Source: Platanthera guangdongensis (taxonomy: Eukaryota > Streptophyta > Magnoliopsida > Asparagales > Orchidaceae). From it: 64,000 nucleotides of DNA. Of this stretch, positions 9,919-21,369 are shown in pieces. The position numbers and the translations under genes were made by a program. The stretch spans positions 836,501-900,500 of the forward strand of contig CM077150.1 of the NCBI GenBank assembly GCA_039583875.1, read 5' to 3'. The notes under the pieces were generated by a model. It did not search any database, was not told the origin of the DNA, and saw nothing but the letters and a program-made list of their open reading frames with translations. Each line of letters begins with the position of its first letter. Position 1 is the first letter of the stretch.

Positions 9919-11583
9919 ATGGGGTCTTCAGAGAATCACAAGGAATTGGGTTCAATGAAACTGCCCATTTGCAGAAAGGAGATTTTTGGAATCTGGAAAG
10001 AAAGGGTAAGGCTGTTCATGGAGGCCTCTGACCCTAGGATCTACATCACAGTCAAGGAAGGGCCTTATGTGCCCATGAAGATTTCAGTCTTGGATGCTAC
10101 ACAGAGAACTCCAAAGGATTTTTCTGAGATGACCAAGGATGAGATTGTCCTAGCTACAATGGACAAAAGGGCACAGAACATCATAGTTAGTGCAATTGAT
10201 GATGCAACCTTCCAGAACCTTATTCACTGTAAAACAGCAAAAGAAATGTGGGATACCCTCATTGTCTACATGGAAGGTTCTGAAGAAGTAAGACAAGATA
10301 GGAAATCCTTGCTTAATCAAGAATATGAGAGCTTTAGGCAAGGAAGAGGAGATAGCATCACTGAATGCTACAAAAAGTTCTACAGAATTGTTAATGAACT
10401 CATGTCCTATGGAAGGGAGTTCACAAACTATGAATTGAATGATAAGTTCTTGAGGTCCCTAACCAAAGATTGGGACACTAAGATCTGTGCCATCAGAGAA
10501 ATGGCAAAGTTGGGAGAAATTCCTCCTCCCACACTGTTTGGCAAGTTGTTATCTTATGAGATGCAATTGTCAGTAAGAAAAGAGGAGGAAAAGTCAACAA
10601 GGACTGAACACAGGGAAAGGACTGTTGCCTTTAAGTCAGAAGTACCTAGAAAGAACAGGACTAAGTCATCAACTCCTCCTCCAGAGGTAGTTGAATCAGA
10701 TTCTGATGAGTCTGTTAGCACTAAATCTACAAGCAGTGAAAGTGATGAAGACTTTGCTGCATTTACCAGACATTTTCAGAAATTCCTGAAGAAGAAACAG
10801 TGGAAGTCCAGACCTTCTTTTTCCAAAGGGAAAGAAGTTCAGTATCAGGAGAAGAAGCCTTCAAAGAAGGACAAGCAAAGGACAAAGACTAGCAAGGCAA
10901 CTGGGTCTAAGATTGTGTGTTACTGCTGCAATAGACAGGGTCATGTAATTGCAGATTGTCCTGAAAGAAGGAAAGAATCCAGTGACAAAAAGAAGACTCA
11001 CTTCAAAGGAAAGAAGGAGAAGTCCTTTGTTGCAAAGAATGAGAAGACTCTTTCAGATATTTCTTCTTCAGACACTGAGACAGATGCTGAAGCCTATATA
11101 GGGCTATTTGCTGAAGAAGAAGAAGAGTTTATGCAGATCATGGAATCAATCTATGAACAAGAAGAGGTTCAGTGCCAAGGACTAATGGCATTGACTGAAA
11201 GTACCAAAATCCTGGAGCAGCCAGGACCTAGTCAGGTACAAAGTCTAACCTTAAGTTCAGATTCCAGTTCTAGTTCAGAGTCAGAATCATCTTCATCAAG
11301 TGATGGAAGTGATTCTGAATCTGAGGGAGATATTCATCAGCTCTTAGATGAATACCAAGTACTGTTGCAAGCCTATAAGAAAAGCAAGATCTTAGCCAAA
11401 AGTCAGGCAAAGGAGATTGCTGATCTCAAGGCAGCTGCAACAGATTTTGAGAAGGAGTATGATCAAAAACTGAATGAAGTAGCCAGGCTGAAACACATTA
11501 CTGTGATTCAGATGGGTACTATTACATTTAAAATGATCAAATTAAGTTGCTGGAGATCAATCTCCAGAAGGAAAAAGAGCTAG
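9919..11583 (+). CDS. gag: Sirevirus Gag, N-terminal and middle part (ends in a frameshift)
   Basis: First ATG after the primer site. Residues 1 to about 210 form the copia Gag/UBN2-like capsid region, including a MWDTL segment. An acidic Ser-rich region follows, then a CCHC zinc knuckle CYCCNRQGHVIADC (about residues 334-347), a second acidic Ser-rich stretch and a coiled coil from about residue 475. At about 11527-11533 the frame is lost: the coiled coil continues in the -1 frame, while this frame ends after an out-of-frame tail at 11583. The site contains TTTAAAA but not in the register of a classic -1 slippery heptamer, so I favour a 1-nt deletion; recoding is not excluded. Confidence 0.93.
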   Translation: MGSSENHKELGSMKLPICRKEIFGIWKERVRLFMEASDPRIYITVKEGPYVPMKISVLDATQRTPKDFSEMTKDEIVLATMDKRAQNIIVSAIDDATFQNLIHCKTAKEMWDTLIVYMEGSEEVRQDRKSLLNQEYESFRQGRGDSITECYKKFYRIVNELMSYGREFTNYELNDKFLRSLTKDWDTKICAIREMAKLGEIPPPTLFGKLLSYEMQLSVRKEEEKSTRTEHRERTVAFKSEVPRKNRTKSSTPPPEVVESDSDESVSTKSTSSESDEDFAAFTRHFQKFLKKKQWKSRPSFSKGKEVQYQEKKPSKKDKQRTKTSKATGSKIVCYCCNRQGHVIADCPERRKESSDKKKTHFKGKKEKSFVAKNEKTLSDISSSDTETDAEAYIGLFAEEEEEFMQIMESIYEQEEVQCQGLMALTESTKILEQPGPSQVQSLTLSSDSSSSSESESSSSSDGSDSESEGDIHQLLDEYQVLLQAYKKSKILAKSQAKEIADLKAAATDFEKEYDQKLNEVARLKHITVIQMGTITFKMIKLSCWRSISRRKKS

Positions 11584-11957
11584 TTGCTAGGTTTTCAAAA
11601 CCTAAATCAGTGCTACCCTTGATTGATGAATTTGTTCATCATAAAGGAAAGGCTGGATTGGGTTTTGTTAAGCCTGTGAGGACTGTTCAGGATCAGTCCA
11701 AGTCCAAGGGCAAAGCCCCAACATTCAACAAGGCTGCTGTGGTCAAGACAGCAAAGGTTGTACCTAAGCAAAGGTACAACAAGTTTGAATGCTGGTGTTG
11801 TGGCAAGGTTGGCCACTTTGCCTTGGATTGTTGGCACAATGCCAGTGCCAAGTTGAGTAGCAAGTTACCTGTTGGAAAGCCAGCAGGTAGCTATGTCAAA
11901 TTGCAAACTAACAATCACCAAGGACCCAAGTTTACTTTGGGTTCTAAGGTTCATTAA
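11532..11957 (+). CDS. gag: Sirevirus Gag, C-terminal part with second zinc knuckle
   Basis: Same frame as pol. From 11532 the coiled coil of the preceding frame resumes (EINLQKEKELVARFSK), then a basic linker and a second CCHC knuckle CWCCGKVGHFALDC (about 11790-11835). It stops at TAA 11955-11957, six bases before the first listed pol codon and in the same frame, so one stop codon separates gag from pol. No independent start is convincing. Two knuckles flanking a coiled coil is an arrangement worth noting. Confidence 0.82.
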   Translation, partial: NDQIKLLEINLQKEKELVARFSKPKSVLPLIDEFVHHKGKAGLGFVKPVRTVQDQSKSKGKAPTFNKAAVVKTAKVVPKQRYNKFECWCCGKVGHFALDCWHNASAKLSSKLPVGKPAGSYVKLQTNNHQGPKFTLGSKVH

Positions 11958-11963
11958 TTTGTT

Positions 11964-14900
11964 TTGCAAGTGAATCCAAGTGGCCATACCCCTACATGGT
12001 ACTTGGATAGTGGTTGTTCCAGACACATGATTGGAACTAGGGGACTACTGAAGGACTACATCCCAATCAAAAATGGTCCAAAGGTGACCTTTGGTGGTTC
12101 TGAAAAAGGAATCATCAAAGGGTTTGGTAACATTTCTTCTAACTTTGTTACCATTACTCAAGTGGCTTATGTTAAAGGTTTGAAACACAACCTCATTAGT
12201 ATAAGTCAATTAAGTGATGTAGGGTATGACATCTCATTTGTTAAAAATGGTTGTCATATCAAGAGGTCAAGTGATCAAGAGATCATTTTGACTGGATATA
12301 GAAAGAGAAATGTCTACTGCTTAGACATTATGGTTGAGAACAATAGTTCTCCAGTTTGTCTTGTAGCTGATGAGACAGTCTCTCAATGTGTCAAATGGCA
12401 CAAGAGGCTTGCCCATCTAAATTACAAGACTATTGGCAAACTCTTTAGTAAAGAGTTAGTGAGGAATGGTCCTCAAGTTAAGTGTGTCAAAGATGGCATT
12501 TGCTCAGCTTGTCAAAAGGGCAAGCAGACTAAATCCACCTTTAGAAGCTTAGACAACAAAGATGCTGTGAGGTGTTTATACCTCTTGCATATGGATCTAT
12601 TTGGTCCAATGCCAGTTCACAGCTTAGGTAGGAAGGTCTACACCTTTGTAGTTGTTGATGACTACTCAAGGTTTTCCTGGGTGTTCTTCTTAAAGCAGAA
12701 ATCTGAAACACCTAGTGTCTTCTATAGTTTTGTTAAGCAAATTCAGAATGAATTGAACTGTACAGTGGTCAAAATTAGAAGTGACCATGGTACAGAGTTT
12801 CAGTCTGAAAGCATGACAAAGCTGTGTGAAGACTATGGGATATTTCAAGAATTCTCTTCACCTAGAACACCTCAGCAAAATGGCATTGCTGAAAGGAAAA
12901 ATAGAACCTTGATAGAGGCTGGTAGAACCCTATTAAGTGATTCATCACTGCCAGAATATTTCTGGGCTGAAGCAGTTAACACTGCATGCCATGTGATAAA
13001 TAGGGCTACCATCACTAAAAGGTTAAACAAGACCCCCTATGAAGTAGTGAAAGGCAGGAAACCAAATCTGTCCTATTTTAGGATCTTTGGTTGTAAATGC
13101 TTCATACTTAACAATGGGAAGTCTTACTTAACTAAGTTTGCTGCCAAGTCCCAAGAGGGAGTGTTTGTTGGGTACAGCAATAATAGTAAGGCTTATAGAG
13201 TCTACAACTTGACCACACAAGTTGTAGAGGAGTCTGTGCATGTAGTTTTTGATGAAACACAACTAATTAACAATGAGTTGTCTAGTAGTGTGTGCAGCCC
13301 TACAGGTCTTACTAAGAAGATGGACAAGCTAACCATAGAAGATGTACCTGCTGCAAGACAGCAAGTAGAAGAAGATGGCTTATGTCCAGGGGGAGAACTA
13401 CATGTACAAGGAGCTGTTGAAGTACAAGGAACTCAGCTTGATGAAGATGCTGAAGAAGTTCAACCAGAAGTAAGGATGCCTCCAGCCAACAGGCATCTAA
13501 GAGATCATCCAGTAGAGCTGATCATTGGAGATCCAAGACAAGGTGTTCAGACAAGGAGCAGAAATCAGAATGCTGTAGTATATTCAAGTTTTCTGTCTCA
13601 AATAGAACCAAAGAAATTTGAAGAAGCTATACAAGATCCACAGTGGACTGAAGCAATGCAAGAGGAGCTTAATCAGTTCAAAAGATGCAAGGTGTGGGAT
13701 CTGGTTCCTAAGCCTAAAGATCACAATGTGATAGGAACAAAGTGGATCTACAGGAACAAGTTAGATGAACAAGGTGTCATCATTAAGAATAAGGCAAGAC
13801 TGGTTGCAAAAGGATATAGGCAAGAAGAAGGTATTGATTTTGATCAAACCTTTGCTCCAGTAGCCAGACTGGAAGCCATAAGGATGTTCTTGGCCTATGC
13901 AACCTACCAAGGATTCAAAGTATACCAAATGGATGTGAAGTCAGCATTCCTTAATGGTAATTTAAAAGAAGAAGTATATGTGGAGCAGCCTTCAGGTTTT
14001 GTTGATCCTACTCTTCCACATTATGTCTATAGACTTAGGAAAGCATTGTATGGGTTAAAGCAAGCTCCTAGAGCTTGGTATGAAACCCTATCTAGTTTCC
14101 TCATTGAGAACAAGTTCACAAGGGGGAAAATAGATAAGACTCTATTCCTTAGGGAATCTAGAGGCAAAGTAATACTTGTCCAAATATATGTAGATGACAT
14201 TATATTTGGGTCTACTGAAAGTAGCCTTTGCAAAAAGTTTGCAAAGCTTATGCAAAGTCAATTTGAGATGAGTAGTATGGGAGAGCTGAAGTTTTTCTTG
14301 GGTCTCCAAGTTAAACAGACTGAAAGTGGCTTGTCCATATGTCAGTCAAAGTTCACCCTGGAACTCATAAGGAAATATGGTATGGATTCATCCAGTACCA
14401 TGAAGACTCCTATGGGGTCAAGTATGTCTCTAAGCAAGGATGATGCAGGGAAACCTGTAGATGAAACCTTGTATAGAGGGATAGTTGGCTCCCTACTATA
14501 CTTGACTGCAAGTAGGCCTGACATTATGTATGCTACATGTGTTTGTGCCAGGTATCAAGCCTGCCCCAAAGAATCTCACTTGACTGCAGTCAAGAGAATC
14601 TTGAGATATCTAAAGGGCACACCCTATCTAGGCCTCTGGTACCCTAGGAATGGAGATTTTGATCTAACAGGCTATTCAGATGCAGACTTTGCAGGATGCA
14701 AAGAAGATAGAAAGAGCACAACTGGATCCTGTCAATTCCTAGGTGGAAGACTCATTTCATGGAGTAGTAAGAAGCAAACCAGTGTGGCCATCTCCACAGC
14801 TGAGTCAGAATATGTAGCTGCAGGAAGTTGCTGTGCTCAACTTCTGTGGATTCAACATCAGCTAGAAGACTATGGATGTCAGGTAAGTAGAACTCCACTT

Positions 14901-15131
14901 TATTGTGATTCTACTAGTGCTATTTCAATAGCTAACAACCCTGTATCACATAGTAGAACTAAACATATTGAGATTAAATATCACTTTCTTAGGGAGCATG
15001 TAGAAAGAAATGATATTGCACTTGAATATGTTAGAACTGATAATCAGATAGCTGATATGTTCACTAAGCCCTTAGATGAAGCTAAGTTTAATAGGTTCAA
15101 AATTGAACTAGGTATGATAAACTTAGATTAA
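11964..15131 (+). CDS. pol: Sirevirus Pol polyprotein (protease, integrase, RT, RNase H)
   Basis: 1,055 codons without a break. Protease DSG at residues 15-17. Integrase HHCC zinc site about 145-185, then core D near 210, D near 273 and E near 310 ([10 protein letters not shown]). RT starts about 545 with the DPQW region, [11 protein letters not shown], and catalytic YVDD near 743. RNase H begins about 900 (YSDADFAG) and ends with ADMFTKPL. All catalytic residues I checked are present. It must be reached through the stop at 11955 or from a sibling element. The start given is the first sense codon region after that stop, not a clear ATG. Ends TAA at 15129-15131. Confidence 0.95.
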   Translation: MQVNPSGHTPTWYLDSGCSRHMIGTRGLLKDYIPIKNGPKVTFGGSEKGIIKGFGNISSNFVTITQVAYVKGLKHNLISISQLSDVGYDISFVKNGCHIKRSSDQEIILTGYRKRNVYCLDIMVENNSSPVCLVADETVSQCVKWHKRLAHLNYKTIGKLFSKELVRNGPQVKCVKDGICSACQKGKQTKSTFRSLDNKDAVRCLYLLHMDLFGPMPVHSLGRKVYTFVVVDDYSRFSWVFFLKQKSETPSVFYSFVKQIQNELNCTVVKIRSDHGTEFQSESMTKLCEDYGIFQEFSSPRTPQQNGIAERKNRTLIEAGRTLLSDSSLPEYFWAEAVNTACHVINRATITKRLNKTPYEVVKGRKPNLSYFRIFGCKCFILNNGKSYLTKFAAKSQEGVFVGYSNNSKAYRVYNLTTQVVEESVHVVFDETQLINNELSSSVCSPTGLTKKMDKLTIEDVPAARQQVEEDGLCPGGELHVQGAVEVQGTQLDEDAEEVQPEVRMPPANRHLRDHPVELIIGDPRQGVQTRSRNQNAVVYSSFLSQIEPKKFEEAIQDPQWTEAMQEELNQFKRCKVWDLVPKPKDHNVIGTKWIYRNKLDEQGVIIKNKARLVAKGYRQEEGIDFDQTFAPVARLEAIRMFLAYATYQGFKVYQMDVKSAFLNGNLKEEVYVEQPSGFVDPTLPHYVYRLRKALYGLKQAPRAWYETLSSFLIENKFTRGKIDKTLFLRESRGKVILVQIYVDDIIFGSTESSLCKKFAKLMQSQFEMSSMGELKFFLGLQVKQTESGLSICQSKFTLELIRKYGMDSSSTMKTPMGSSMSLSKDDAGKPVDETLYRGIVGSLLYLTASRPDIMYATCVCARYQACPKESHLTAVKRILRYLKGTPYLGLWYPRNGDFDLTGYSDADFAGCKEDRKSTTGSCQFLGGRLISWSSKKQTSVAISTAESEYVAAGSCCAQLLWIQHQLEDYGCQVSRTPLYCDSTSAISIANNPVSHSRTKHIEIKYHFLREHVERNDIALEYVRTDNQIADMFTKPLDEAKFNRFKIELGMINLD

Positions 15132-15163
15132 GTATACAGAACAAAAATTGGCTAAGTAAAAAG

Positions 15164-15494
15164 GTGTCGACACATAGACAAGTCTATGTCGACACAGAAT
15201 AGTAAGTGTCGACACTTCAGGAAAATGGTGTCGACACATCTAGGAAGTTAGTGTCGACACTTCAGAATGTTAGTGTCGACACATGTCGAGTAGGTGTCGA
15301 CACATCCAATAAAGTGTCGACACTTAAGTTTTACTCAGAATTTTTCTAAGTAAAGTCTCGACTACATGTCGAGTATAGTGGTGTCGACACTTAACCAAGT
15401 GTCGACACATAAAATCTGTTGACTAAACTTGTGTCGACACATGTGTGTCGAGACATTATAAGTCAGTGTCGACACTTATTGACAGTGTCGACAC
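15164..15494. repeat. Second array of 12 GTGTCGACAC palindromes, between pol and ORF3
   Basis: Exact copies begin at 15164, 15206, 15228, 15251, 15273, 15294, 15314, 15381, 15399, 15431, 15466 and 15485, with degenerate copies at 15186 and about 15445. Spacing is 18-23 bp where consecutive. None of the surrounding pol or ORF3 sequence carries the motif in my reading. The array ends about 50 bp before a TATA box and 150 bp before the ORF3 start, echoing the LTR layout. Confidence 0.95.
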
Positions 15495-15540
15495 ATCTTT
15501 AGAAATTCATCCCGCCTGTTCGTCTTCAAAACTCAACAAG

Positions 15541-15548
15541 TATAAATA
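15541..15548 (+). promoter_or_regulatory. Candidate internal promoter (TATA box) for ORF3
   Basis: TATAAATA followed by GGG, nearly the same core as the LTR box, 98 bp upstream of ATG 15646. Two further partial palindromes (near 15568 and 15602) lie in the presumed leader. A separate transcript for ORF3 is inferred from layout only. Confidence 0.6.
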
Positions 15549-15645
15549 GGGTTCTGTTTGTGTTTGTCGACACGCTTTCAGAGTTTCGAGACTAAACTCC
15601 TGTGTCGACATTTCTCTTCTCTAAAGACTAATTCTCAACACCCTA

Positions 15646-18439
15646 ATGGCTCCCAAGCTGGAAGAGAACGTTAACGAAGGCTATGAGCTCGTGCGAGGCG
15701 CATTCGACGACGGTGATCAGGAAATCAAATCAGTGATAACCCTAGTCAGCGATTCAGGACTTGGAATACTTGGTTTCAGAGCCAACCAAGATATGGAAGA
15801 AAGAAGTGATTGAATTTCTTACTGGAGCAACTGTGGACGACTCTGGATACAGAATCAAATCCAGAGTGCATGGAACCAAGGTCAAGGTTTCACCCAAGTC
15901 CTTGAGAAAGGTACTTCAGCTACCTAAGATTCAAGAAGAAGAGGAAGTAACTACATCTAAGACCAGAGAAGCACTCACTTGGTGTGGTCTTGATTCTAAG
16001 ATGAGAATAGGTTCTGTCTTCAACAGAAAAGGCATGAACACTCAAGGCAAATTCCTGTCTGAAGTAGTAGGCAAGGTCATTCTTAGTAAAACTGGAGGGC
16101 ATGACAGGGTGTCAGCCTCTATGTTCAGTATTATGACCAGAATCATCTTCAACATCAAAACAGACTGGTCTATGATTGTCTTTGAGAAAGTAAAAGAAAG
16201 TCTGAAGAAGCCCAATCTGGGCAGGATACTAAGTCTCTACCTGGCTGGATCAATTCCAGAGGTAATGAGCTCTGCTGCAGGAACAAAAATCAATCACATG
16301 AGGAGAATGGACTCAAGGATATTCTCTCGATGGGAAAGGGTGCTGTCAAAGGAATTGACCACCCCTGAGAAACAAGCTTCTAAGAAAGACTCTCCTCCCA
16401 GGAAGAAGAGGAAGACTGCTGCTGTGCCTCAAGAGTCCTCCAGCAGCTCAGGCAGTGAAGAACATGTGGTCTTCACTCCTGATAGTCCAATGGATAAGGC
16501 TGCAGAAAAGTCACCTGCTCCTCAGGAGCCAGCTGACATCCAGGGGGAGCTTCCAGGTGTAGCAGAACCATCTACACTGGAGAGTGAGCAAGCCACCCTC
16601 CTCATTCAAGAGGTACTTGTTGACCTTAATACTTTGAATTTTTCTATAATAAATTCTGATTTGTCTGATGACCATCAGCAAAATCAGCCAGCAACTCAAG
16701 AACCAGATGTTGTTCTCCAAGACACATCTGTTGTGATACCTGATAAAGTGGTTGAAGAACCAAGTACATCTCCTGCACAGTCACCCCCAGAATATACAAT
16801 GGAAGATCTATTTCTGAATTTAGATCAAGATGATTTTGATATGGAAAAGAATGCTGCTGATGCAGAGAAGGATGCTGCTGCTGAGGGGGAGAATTTGGAT
16901 ATTCAAGAAGAGCCTATAAGGCTAGATACTGAGAAGGCACAAGATGTGCACACTGAAAAACCATCAAGCCCTAAGGATAGGGTGAATATAGCAAGTACAT
17001 CAGAATCTGAAGATGATGAAGCTGAGCAAGCTAAGAAGAAGAAGTTCTTTGTTTTCAAAAGAAGGAGTCAGAGCTATAAGAAAGCTCTACAAACTGTTGC
17101 TCAACACTCCTTAGTTCAACAAGCTCCATCAACTGATTACAGTGCTCTACTGCTTGCCATGCAAATCAAGATGGATGAACAAAGGAAGGCTTTAGAAACT
17201 TATGTTGATGAAGGGCACAAGGCACTACAATCTGATCTGGGACAGAAAATCAAGTCAATAAGGTTTGAAATGAACCTTAATAAAAAGGAGATGACTGATT
17301 GTTTTACAAAGGGTGCTCATGCAGTGGTCTATCTGGCTAAACATCAAGAAACCATAAAAGAGAAGGTAGAAGATATTGCACTAAAGCAAGGATATGTGTT
17401 GGAAAATCAATTGAGGATGAATGATAATTTGACTGCATCTCACAATGCAATAGTCACTGAAATCAAGAATAAGTCTACTGAACCATCAACCTCCTCTGCT
17501 GCTGCCAAAGCTGATTTTGATAAACTCTTTCAAGCTGAACTAACTGCTGTCAAGACTGCCATCAAGGATTCCCAGAAGGTCATTTCTGAACAGCTTACCA
17601 AGCTAAGACCTTTCTTTAAAGAGGGCATAAGGTATTTGGACAGCCAAATCAGGTTCCAGAAAGATGATGTGAGAGATCATGTGGAACAAGAAGTCATAAA
17701 GGGGGAGAGGGTGTTAGTCAAAGCCAGTTCTGACCATGCAAAATGGATATCCAATTCCATCAGGGCTACACTGGGCTATCCTCCCCTGTGTGATGATGAC
17801 AATGTAGCTGAATCTGGTATTCAAGGAACATATCTTGGAGGTGAGCAACATGCAGTGGCTGATGTAATCTATCCACCTCCAGATTTTGAAATGGTTCATG
17901 CTGATGTAAGCACAATGTATAGTCCAACTGCTGGCAAGCCCAATGTTATTCTGGAAAAGGTTGTTCAACCTATCACAGCTGCTATGCAAGAGGCTTTGGA
18001 CAAAGAAGAAGAGACTAGGCTATCAAAGAAGAAGTTCAGGGAACTTGCTGAACAAAAACCAGATTTTGAACAGTGGAGCCCTACTTCTAGGAACATCATT
18101 CTCACAGCCTGGAAAGCAGCCAAGGACAATGCCCATGAGAGGAACAAGTGGTTCTCAGAGGCAGAATGGAGGAAACATGAAAGTAGGCAGGAAGCCATTG
18201 TCCAACATAGAAGGAAGGCTAAGTTAGGAAAGCTACCTCCTACAGCTGTGGAGCCTAGCAAGTACTTTCCTAAGCCCTATCATTATTTTGAAAGGCAAAA
18301 GATCAAGGCTGAAGAACAGAAGAAGAAGGACTCCAAAGGGAAGAAGACTGCTGAAGCTGAGCCTGCTGCTGCTGCTGCTGTGAAAGCTAAAGTACAAGCT
18401 GGAAAAGGCATAGTCATTAAGGAACCAGAGCAGAATTAG
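15646..18439 (+). pseudogene. Sirevirus third ORF (ORF3), coiled-coil protein; one frameshift near its start
   Basis: ATG at 15646 opens a frame of about 55 codons. The long frame (892 codons from 15761) is offset and joins it near 15757-15761, so one indel probably separates the first 38 or so residues from the rest. The N-terminal 210 residues (EVIEFLTGATVDD, RILSLYLAGSIPEVM) resemble the plant retroelement-associated domain often called putative plant transposon protein. Then an acidic Ser/Pro-rich region, a long alpha-helical coiled coil (about residues 470-660) and a Lys/Ala-rich tail. I see no signal peptide or membrane span, so the usual label env-like is not supported here. Function unknown. 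Confidence 0.8.
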
Positions 18440-18722
18440 ATTAAGATTAAACTGAAGAATGTTGTAATCTGTTACATCAAACATTTTGTGTAAATCATTG
18501 AAAATATATTAAATATATGAACAATTTTTGTTAAACAAATTTCATGATTGTTCTGATGAATGTGTCTAATTCTTGTTTGTTCTGTAATGCTGAATGAGTA
18601 TACATGTGTGCTTTATTACATGTTAAAGTTTAACTCTGTTGTCATATATCTGTTTTACTTCATTTTATAATTTTTAATTATGAGTGATGTATATCATTGA
18701 CTAAGGGTTATGACTTCTCCAA

Positions 18723-18734
18723 ATAGGGGGAGAT
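18723..18734 (+). promoter_or_regulatory. Sirevirus polypurine tract
   Basis: ATAGGGGGAGAT immediately before the 3' LTR, the standard plus-strand primer of copia elements. Confidence 0.9.
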
Positions 18735-20850
18735 TGTTGGGTACATTGGTCAAATGTACCTGATTTGAAGAAGCCTCACCTAACTCAATGATATGCATCA
18801 TAGTGTATTTGATGTTTGTTTGAGTTACTTGTGCAGGTTAGGAATACACTGGACTGAAGCTAAAAATTCTAAGTCCATGTGTCGACACCCAGAGGGAAAG
18901 TGTCGACACTTGAGAAAGCTTGTGTCGACACCCAGACAAGCAGTGTCGACACTTGGAGTCATTGTGTCGACACCTGGGAAGAAGAGTCGACACCAGTCAG
19001 AAAGTGTCGACACTTGGAGCTGTGTCGACACCCAGTGTAGAAGAATGCAGAAAAGCTGTGTCGACACTTAGCAGAAGTGTCGACACCTAGAAGAGCTGAG
19101 TCAACACCAGAAAGTGTCGACACTTGAAGTAAGTGTCGACACTCAGCAAAAGTCTGCAGAATCTAAGTACAAGTGTCGACACTCAACACAATGTGTCGAC
19201 ACTATGCAGAAGAGTCAGCACTTAAAGTAAGTGTCGACACCCAGCACAATGTGTCGACACTTAGCTAAAGACTCAGTATTTGAAGTAAGTGTCGACACTC
19301 AGCACAATGTGTCGACACACAACCAGAGGAGTCAACACTTGAAGAAAGTGTCGACAATCAGCACAATGTGTCGACACTTAGTTGAAGACTCTACACTTGA
19401 AGAAAGTGTCGACACAAGGAGCTGTGTCGACACTTAGCAAAGATCAGAAAAGTTACAAAATATTCTAAGTACAAGTGTCGACACTAAAGGAATGTGTCGA
19501 CACTCAGCTGAAGAAACAAAAGTGAAGACTTGTGTCGACACCAAGAAGCAGTGTCGACACTTGACAGTTTCAACACATAAAGATGTGTCGACACAAAGGA
19601 GTTGTGTCGACACTTAGAAGAATACAGTTGCAGAATGAAGTACAAGTACTTGTGTCGACACTCAATTTCAGTGTCGACACATGCAGAAGAAACTGTGTCG
19701 AGACATACAAGGAATTGTGTCGACACCTTGTAGACTTGTGTCGACACTTACACAACATGTGTCGACACTTGGCCTATAAGTGTCGACACTTAAGAACAGA
19801 AAGTCTCGACACTATCTGACAGTTAGAGGAATTTCAAGAAGTGACTGGTTGACAAGACAGCTGCCGATCCAGCCGGTCTACATCAACTGTCAGTGATATC
19901 AGAAGTCTGTTATGAACCGGACCAGCCGGTTACCATGAAGGAAGCCTATAAATAGGCACCCATAGTTTACAGACTAAGATTGATCGAGTGATTAAGGATT
20001 GTTGAGATAATATAGAAGTGGTTGAAAAAGTTTTTACAGAGAGAGTTCAGATCTTTGTAAAAGTGGTATATTGAGTATCAACACAAGAAGATCTTGCTGT
20101 GCATCAGCAGATCTAAGAAGTTGGAGAGAGAGAGCTCCAACCAAGTATTCAGTCTTTGGAACTAAGGCTGAGAAGAAGAATTCAGAGTCATCTGGATTTC
20201 AAGAAGCAGAGGTCAAGGAACAACTGCAGAAGATTCAGACTAATTCAGTTCTAATCAAGAAGCTTTGAAGGAAGCTAAGTCAGTTTGGATCTAACTGAGT
20301 TCTTCCAAGAACTCTTCAAGAATCTCTCAACTCCTCTCCTATTTTCTGAGTTGTAGAGTTAACTATTGTACTTTCTATTTTAACCTGTAGGATCCATTGG
20401 ATCTGAGAGAATTGTAAGCCTATTTTATAAAGGCTGAGGGTAGGGCTTGGTTGCCTGAGTGTAGGAGTTGGAGAACTCTGAGTGTAGGCCTTAATTGGCT
20501 GAGTGTAGGCCTGGGTGGCTGAGTGTAAGCCTTTTGGCTGAGTGTAAGGCTTTGGGCCTGAGGTAGGAACCTAGTTTGGTTCTGAGTTAGTGGAGAAGTT
20601 TGGCCGAATCTAGTACACTGCTAGATAGGCGAAGGGGGAAAGTGGATGTACCCAAAGATTGGGGAACCACTATAAATTAGTGTGTCTGCTGTGGTGTGCT
20701 GTGCTGTGGATTAATTGTTTGATTTCTGTAATTGCTGTTAGCTGTAGTAATCTGTGAAATAATTGTTGTGCTGCCAACAAAGTTTTAAAAAAGGTTTAGG
20801 TCACCTATTCACCCCCCCCCCCTCTAGGTGTTTAGGTACCATATCTTTCA
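18735..20850 (+). repeat. Sirevirus 3' LTR
   Basis: Same length as the 5' LTR, with about twelve substitutions and no indel seen. The palindrome array is at about 18879-19789, again with 32 exact copies: the copy lost at 7926 is intact here and one at 19348 is damaged instead. TATA box at 19947-19954. Ends next to the TCTCC duplication. Confidence 0.96.
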
Positions 20851-20855
20851 TCTCC

Positions 20856-21369
20856 TAAGCAACATGGAGAATTGCTTCAGCACCGATAGAAGTCCTCGAG
20901 TCATGGAGTTATCGTAGTACGAGTCCCTATACGAGCTCCTCTCCTGCATATCGGCTACCAACCCACTCGAGTAAGATAGTTTCCTCGCGTGAGTGTTGTC
21001 GTAGTCCATCCCCCTTGTGCAAACAACAACGTGTGAGTAGACGGAGCGATTATATCAGAGCGAGTATTTGATGCGCGATTACGAGCAATATCAACAAGCG
21101 AGTATGCGCATGGCGAGCACTCAACCTTTCTGCGCCTATGAGCCTAGCGGGCACCGTTAAACAAGCGAGTATACAAGTATACAAGTAAAAGAAGTAGACA
21201 GTATCAAAGAACTCGTATTATGTGGCGAGTATTACAATACTTTACATACAAAAATTTCTAAGTTATGTAACTCTATCTTTATAAGTTGGACGTAAGAGGT
21301 TGTCGACCGACTATGACTCATCATCGCCAGTATAATGCTTGTACTCCTCGTCTTCAATAATAATAACTT
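20856..21369. other. Tat-I 3'UTR, noncoding
   Basis: Continuation of Tat-I after the Sirevirus. Scattered GCGAGTAT/ACGAGT motifs of the sort also seen in the Tat LTRs. It ends at the tail of antisense gene B. No ORF or other feature recognised. Confidence 0.4.

Larger units (their letters stand above)
7698..20850 (+). mobile_element. Complete Ty1/copia Sirevirus (SIRE/Maximus type), 13.15 kb
   Basis: Two 2,116-bp LTRs (7698-9813, 18735-20850) start TGTTGGGTAC and end TATCTTTCA. The perfect TSD TCTCC is at 7693-7697 and 20851-20855. It has an initiator-Met primer site, a PPT, and the copia order gag, protease, integrase, RT, RNase H. A large third ORF after pol, long LTRs and great length mark the Sirevirus group. 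The LTRs differ at about a dozen positions by my count (about 0.6%), so insertion is recent. Gag and ORF3 carry frame breaks and a stop separates gag from pol, so this copy may not be autonomous. It sits in the Tat-I 3'UTR. Confidence 0.97.

Noticed and set aside
15646..18439. Calling ORF3 an envelope gene
   Set aside because: No signal peptide or membrane segment could be seen.
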